Below the pieces are notes generated by a model, which saw only the letters and a list, made by a program, of their open reading frames with translations, did no database searches and was not told the DNA's origin. Source: GCA-2717185 sp047517345 (GTDB lineage: Bacteria > Pseudomonadota > Alphaproteobacteria > UBA8366 > GCA-2717185). From it: a stretch of 15,492 nucleotides of DNA. Where the stretch lies: assembly GCA_047517345.1 (NCBI GenBank), contig JAKZTB010000283.1, forward strand, positions 1-15,492, given 5' to 3'. Numbering within the stretch: the first letter of the stretch is position 1; each line of letters begins with the position of its first letter. A program made the translations under genes and the position numbers. Positions 13,798 through 15,492 of this stretch are shown one piece after another.

Positions 13798-14465
13798 TCG
13801 GTGGGCGCGACACGATTCTGGGCAAAATCCGCAATTCGCTCGGCCGGGGGCCGCTCGCCGGCGACCGGCGCGCCGCAGCGCAGGCGCGCCTGGACGGTCA
13901 TCCGCGCGGCATCGTTCCAGCGCGCGCTGACCGCGACCGGGCGGGCCAGGTCGATCTGTTCGTCGAGATGGCGGAAGAGGTCGCTACGACCGTCGACCGG
14001 GTTGCGTCGCCCGACGAAGTACCGGACGCCGTCGGCGATTATCTGGCGCAGCGCAATCTCGGCGCCGATATCCGCATGGCGCCCGATCCGTCGCTCGAAG
14101 ACATCGACTGGTCCCGGCGGACGACCTTGTCGATCACGAAGGGCGCCAGTCAGGGCGACGACGAAGTCAGCGTCACGGCCGCCTTTGCCGGCGTTGCCGA
14201 AACCGGAACTTTGCTGCTGCATTCAGGCCCGGCCAGCCCGACGACTCTCAACTTCCTGCCCGACAACCATATCGTGGTGCTGCGCGCCAGCCAGATCGTC
14301 GGCGCCTATGAGGATGCCTGGGACAGGCTGCGGGCGGTCGGTGCGCTTCCGCGCACGGTCAATATGATTACCGGTCCATCGCGGACCGGCGATATCGAAC
14401 AAACCATCATGCTGGGCGCGCACGGGCCGCGCCGCCTGCACATCGTCCTGGTCGAGGATGAATAA
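13794..14465 (+). CDS. lutC: L-lactate utilisation protein LutC (LUD domain)
   Basis: LutC is the third subunit of the LutABC L-lactate oxidation system. The 223-aa product has a short N-terminal helix (ILGKIRNSLGR, about 8-18). The LUD domain follows, with SITKGASQGDDEVSVTAAF (about 118-136), GVAETGTLLLHSGP (about 138-151), LNFLPDNHIVVL and the family signature ITGPSRTGDIEQTIMLGAHGP near the C-terminus. A longer open frame starts at 12618, but it runs in another frame through lutB. The ATG at 13794, overlapping the lutB stop as ATGA, is the correct start. It ends 2 nt before smr, which joins the lactate genes to the older mltA-smr neighbourhood. Confidence 0.94.
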   Translation: MIGGRDTILGKIRNSLGRGPLAGDRRAAAQARLDGHPRGIVPARADRDRAGQVDLFVEMAEEVATTVDRVASPDEVPDAVGDYLAQRNLGADIRMAPDPSLEDIDWSRRTTLSITKGASQGDDEVSVTAAFAGVAETGTLLLHSGPASPTTLNFLPDNHIVVLRASQIVGAYEDAWDRLRAVGALPRTVNMITGPSRTGDIEQTIMLGAHGPRRLHIVLVEDE

Positions 14466-14467
14466 TC

Positions 14468-14971
14468 GTGGGCAAGAAGCCAGAAGACGATAGCGCGGTT
14501 TGGCGATCGGTGACCGCCGATGTGGTGCCGCTACACGGCCGCAAGAAGCTGGAGTCACCGGCCCAACCTCCCAAGCCCGAGGCACAAAAACACACCGCCC
14601 CTTCGACCGCGCCATCTCCGGTGCGCAAGCCGCCGGAACCGCTGAAACTGGGCAGCGCCCCCGGCGTCGACCGGCGGACGGCGGAACGGCTGCGCCGCGG
14701 TCAGCTGCCGATCGAAGCCCGGCTGGATTTGCATGGCCACACGCGGGAGTCGGCGCACCGTGCGCTCGGCGGCTTCCTCGCCGCCGCTTGGGATTTAGGC
14801 CGCCGGGTCGTGCTGATCGTCACCGGCAAGGGGCAGGGCATCCTCAAGGACGCGGTGCCGCGCTGGCTCAACGAGAACCCCAACCGCGGCCGTATCCTGA
14901 TCGTCGCCCAGGCGCAGCCCAAGGACGGCGGCGGCGGCGCGCTCTACGTCCTGCTGCGGCGCCGGCGATGA
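14468..14971 (+). CDS. Smr-domain protein
   Basis: The 167-aa product has a disordered, Pro/Lys-rich N-terminus (about 20-65) and a C-terminal Smr domain (about 84-167). Signature residues are LDLHGHT at 86-92, LIVTGKGQG at about 116-124, and a final strand GGGGALYVLLRR. Smr domains, related to the MutS2 C-terminus, are nicking or RNA-cleaving nucleases in tested members, but the cellular role in alphaproteobacteria is not established. The start is GTG at 14468, only 2 nt after the lutC stop. There is no nearer ATG that keeps the N-terminus. Its TGA stop overlaps the next gene (ATGA). Smr next to mltA is common in relatives; here lutABC lies between. Confidence 0.9.
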   Translation: MGKKPEDDSAVWRSVTADVVPLHGRKKLESPAQPPKPEAQKHTAPSTAPSPVRKPPEPLKLGSAPGVDRRTAERLRRGQLPIEARLDLHGHTRESAHRALGGFLAAAWDLGRRVVLIVTGKGQGILKDAVPRWLNENPNRGRILIVAQAQPKDGGGGALYVLLRRRR

Positions 14972-15321
14972 CCCCGTTCGGCCTGAAAACCCGCGAATTA
15001 CGGGAGGCGAAGGGCGTCACGCTTAAGGATATGGCCGTGGCGCTGGATGTCTCATCGGCCTATCTTTCGGCCCTCGAACACGGTCGCCGCGGCCGCCCGA
15101 ACCGCCTGCAGGTGCACCGCATCTGCCTGTATTTCAACATCATCTGGGACGACGCGGAGGAGCTCGAACGCTTGGCGTCGCTCAGCCATCCGCGCGTGAC
15201 GGTGGACACGGCGGGATTGGGCGCCGACGCGACCGAACTGGCGAACCGGTTGGCCCAGACGATCCGCAAGCTGCCGGCGGAAAAGATCGAACGGTTGCTC
15301 GAGGAACTAAGAGACCGGTGA
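14968..15321 (+). CDS. Small XRE-type helix-turn-helix protein
   Basis: The 117-aa product begins with a Cro/cI-type helix-turn-helix (about 6-55). It reads LREAKGVTLKDMAVALDVSSAYLSALEHGRRG and then LQVHRICLYFNIIWDDAEELE. The rest is a helical C-terminus (about 85-117) ending KLPAEKIERLLEELRDR, perhaps for dimer formation. It is probably a DNA-binding regulator. Its target is not visible. The long open frame from 14500 is in the smr antiframe and not real. The ATG at 14968 overlaps the smr stop (ATGA). A regulator of this type commonly follows smr in alphaproteobacteria, so it need not be the lut regulator. Confidence 0.88.
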   Translation: MTPFGLKTRELREAKGVTLKDMAVALDVSSAYLSALEHGRRGRPNRLQVHRICLYFNIIWDDAEELERLASLSHPRVTVDTAGLGADATELANRLAQTIRKLPAEKIERLLEELRDR

Positions 15322-15360
15322 TGCCGACGATGCGGACAAGAACAATGATTAATGCTTGCC

Positions 15361-15412
15361 TATCCGGTTTACACCCACACCCACTAGGGCTAGAATGGGC
15401 GCAAACCGGATA
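15361..15412. repeat. 10-bp inverted repeat upstream of the transposase
   Basis: TATCCGGTTT (15361-15370) and AAACCGGATA (15403-15412) are perfect inverted copies with 32 nt between them. They lie just before the transposase start. The first copy may include or adjoin the left terminal repeat of the insertion sequence, and the pair may act as transposase or operator sites. The true IS end cannot be fixed without the right end. Confidence 0.5.
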
Positions 15413-15426
15413 TAGGGGAGCGCGCC

Positions 15427-15492
15427 ATGGATGTTCTCGACCGCGCCGATCTCCCATTCCCGCATTCGCTACCCGAGTTCCAGCGACTTTTC
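15427..15492 (+). CDS. N-terminus of an IS1595-family transposase (partial)
   Basis: The ATG at 15427 opens a frame of 22 codons to the window edge, ending LPFPHSLPEFQRLF. This resembles the start of IS1595-type transposases, where a segment like LPEFQ-x-x-FP precedes a zinc-ribbon (CPxCG). The later domain and catalytic residues are outside the window. AGGGGAG lies about 7 nt upstream as a strong ribosome binding site. The family call rests on this short match only. Confidence 0.6.
   Translation, partial: MDVLDRADLPFPHSLPEFQRLF

Larger units (their letters stand above)
15361..15492 (+). mobile_element. Left end of an IS1595-type insertion sequence (runs off the right edge)
   Basis: The evidence is the transposase-like N-terminus at 15427, a non-coding lead-in with an inverted repeat, and an abrupt end of the tightly packed operon at 15321. 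The left boundary is a guess: 15361 marks the first copy of the repeat. IS1595 elements usually make 8-bp target duplications, which cannot be tested here. Confidence 0.5.

Overview
This window looks like chromosomal DNA from an alphaproteobacterium, probably a Rhodospirillales-like or other deep-branching lineage. The case rests on gene order: rho-hemJ-hemH-hemE on the minus strand, then ppsR-maf-aroE-(coaE)-dnaQ on the plus strand, then secB, fxsA, a Tim44-like gene, mltA and smr. From knowledge of the group, this order surrounds the chromosome replication origin in many alphaproteobacteria. In Caulobacter and Rickettsia the origin lies between hemE and the RP001/ppsR homologue. The hemE-ppsR gap here (4273-4658) is AT-rich and has one perfect and two near-perfect DnaA boxes in the same orientation at about 65-nt steps. 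All genes for several kb point away from it. It is the best oriC candidate.

Left arm (1-4272, minus strand): three late haem genes, hemE (uroporphyrinogen decarboxylase), hemH (ferrochelatase) and hemJ (protoporphyrinogen oxidase), lie closely packed. They are followed by rho, which has its own leader with a possible promoter and a 5' hairpin. After rho comes the start of an unidentified gene whose Shine-Dalgarno sequence lies inside a hairpin.

Right arm, first block (4659-7825, plus strand): ppsR, maf, aroE and dnaQ form a tight run. A 64-codon ORF sits exactly where coaE (dephospho-CoA kinase) is expected. It looks like a coaE gene that has lost its middle, including the P-loop. dnaQ and secB converge on a long two-part inverted repeat that probably serves both as a terminator.

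Middle block (7914-9525, minus strand): fxsA, a histidine-phosphatase gene and secB, with fxsA and the phosphatase gene overlapping.

Right block (9719-15321, plus strand): a Tim44-like gene, mltA, lutA, lutB, lutC, smr and a small XRE-type regulator, mostly joined by ATGA overlaps or very short gaps. The L-lactate oxidation genes lutABC sit between mltA and smr, which are usually closer together in relatives. Sampled lines here are more G+C-rich than in the rho/hem region. The window ends at the start of an IS1595-type transposase, so an insertion sequence borders this block.

I see no RNA gene, CRISPR array or phage module. The most notable observations are the oriC candidate, the internally deleted coaE and the structured convergent terminator. 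I did not find evidence for a wholly new multi-gene system.
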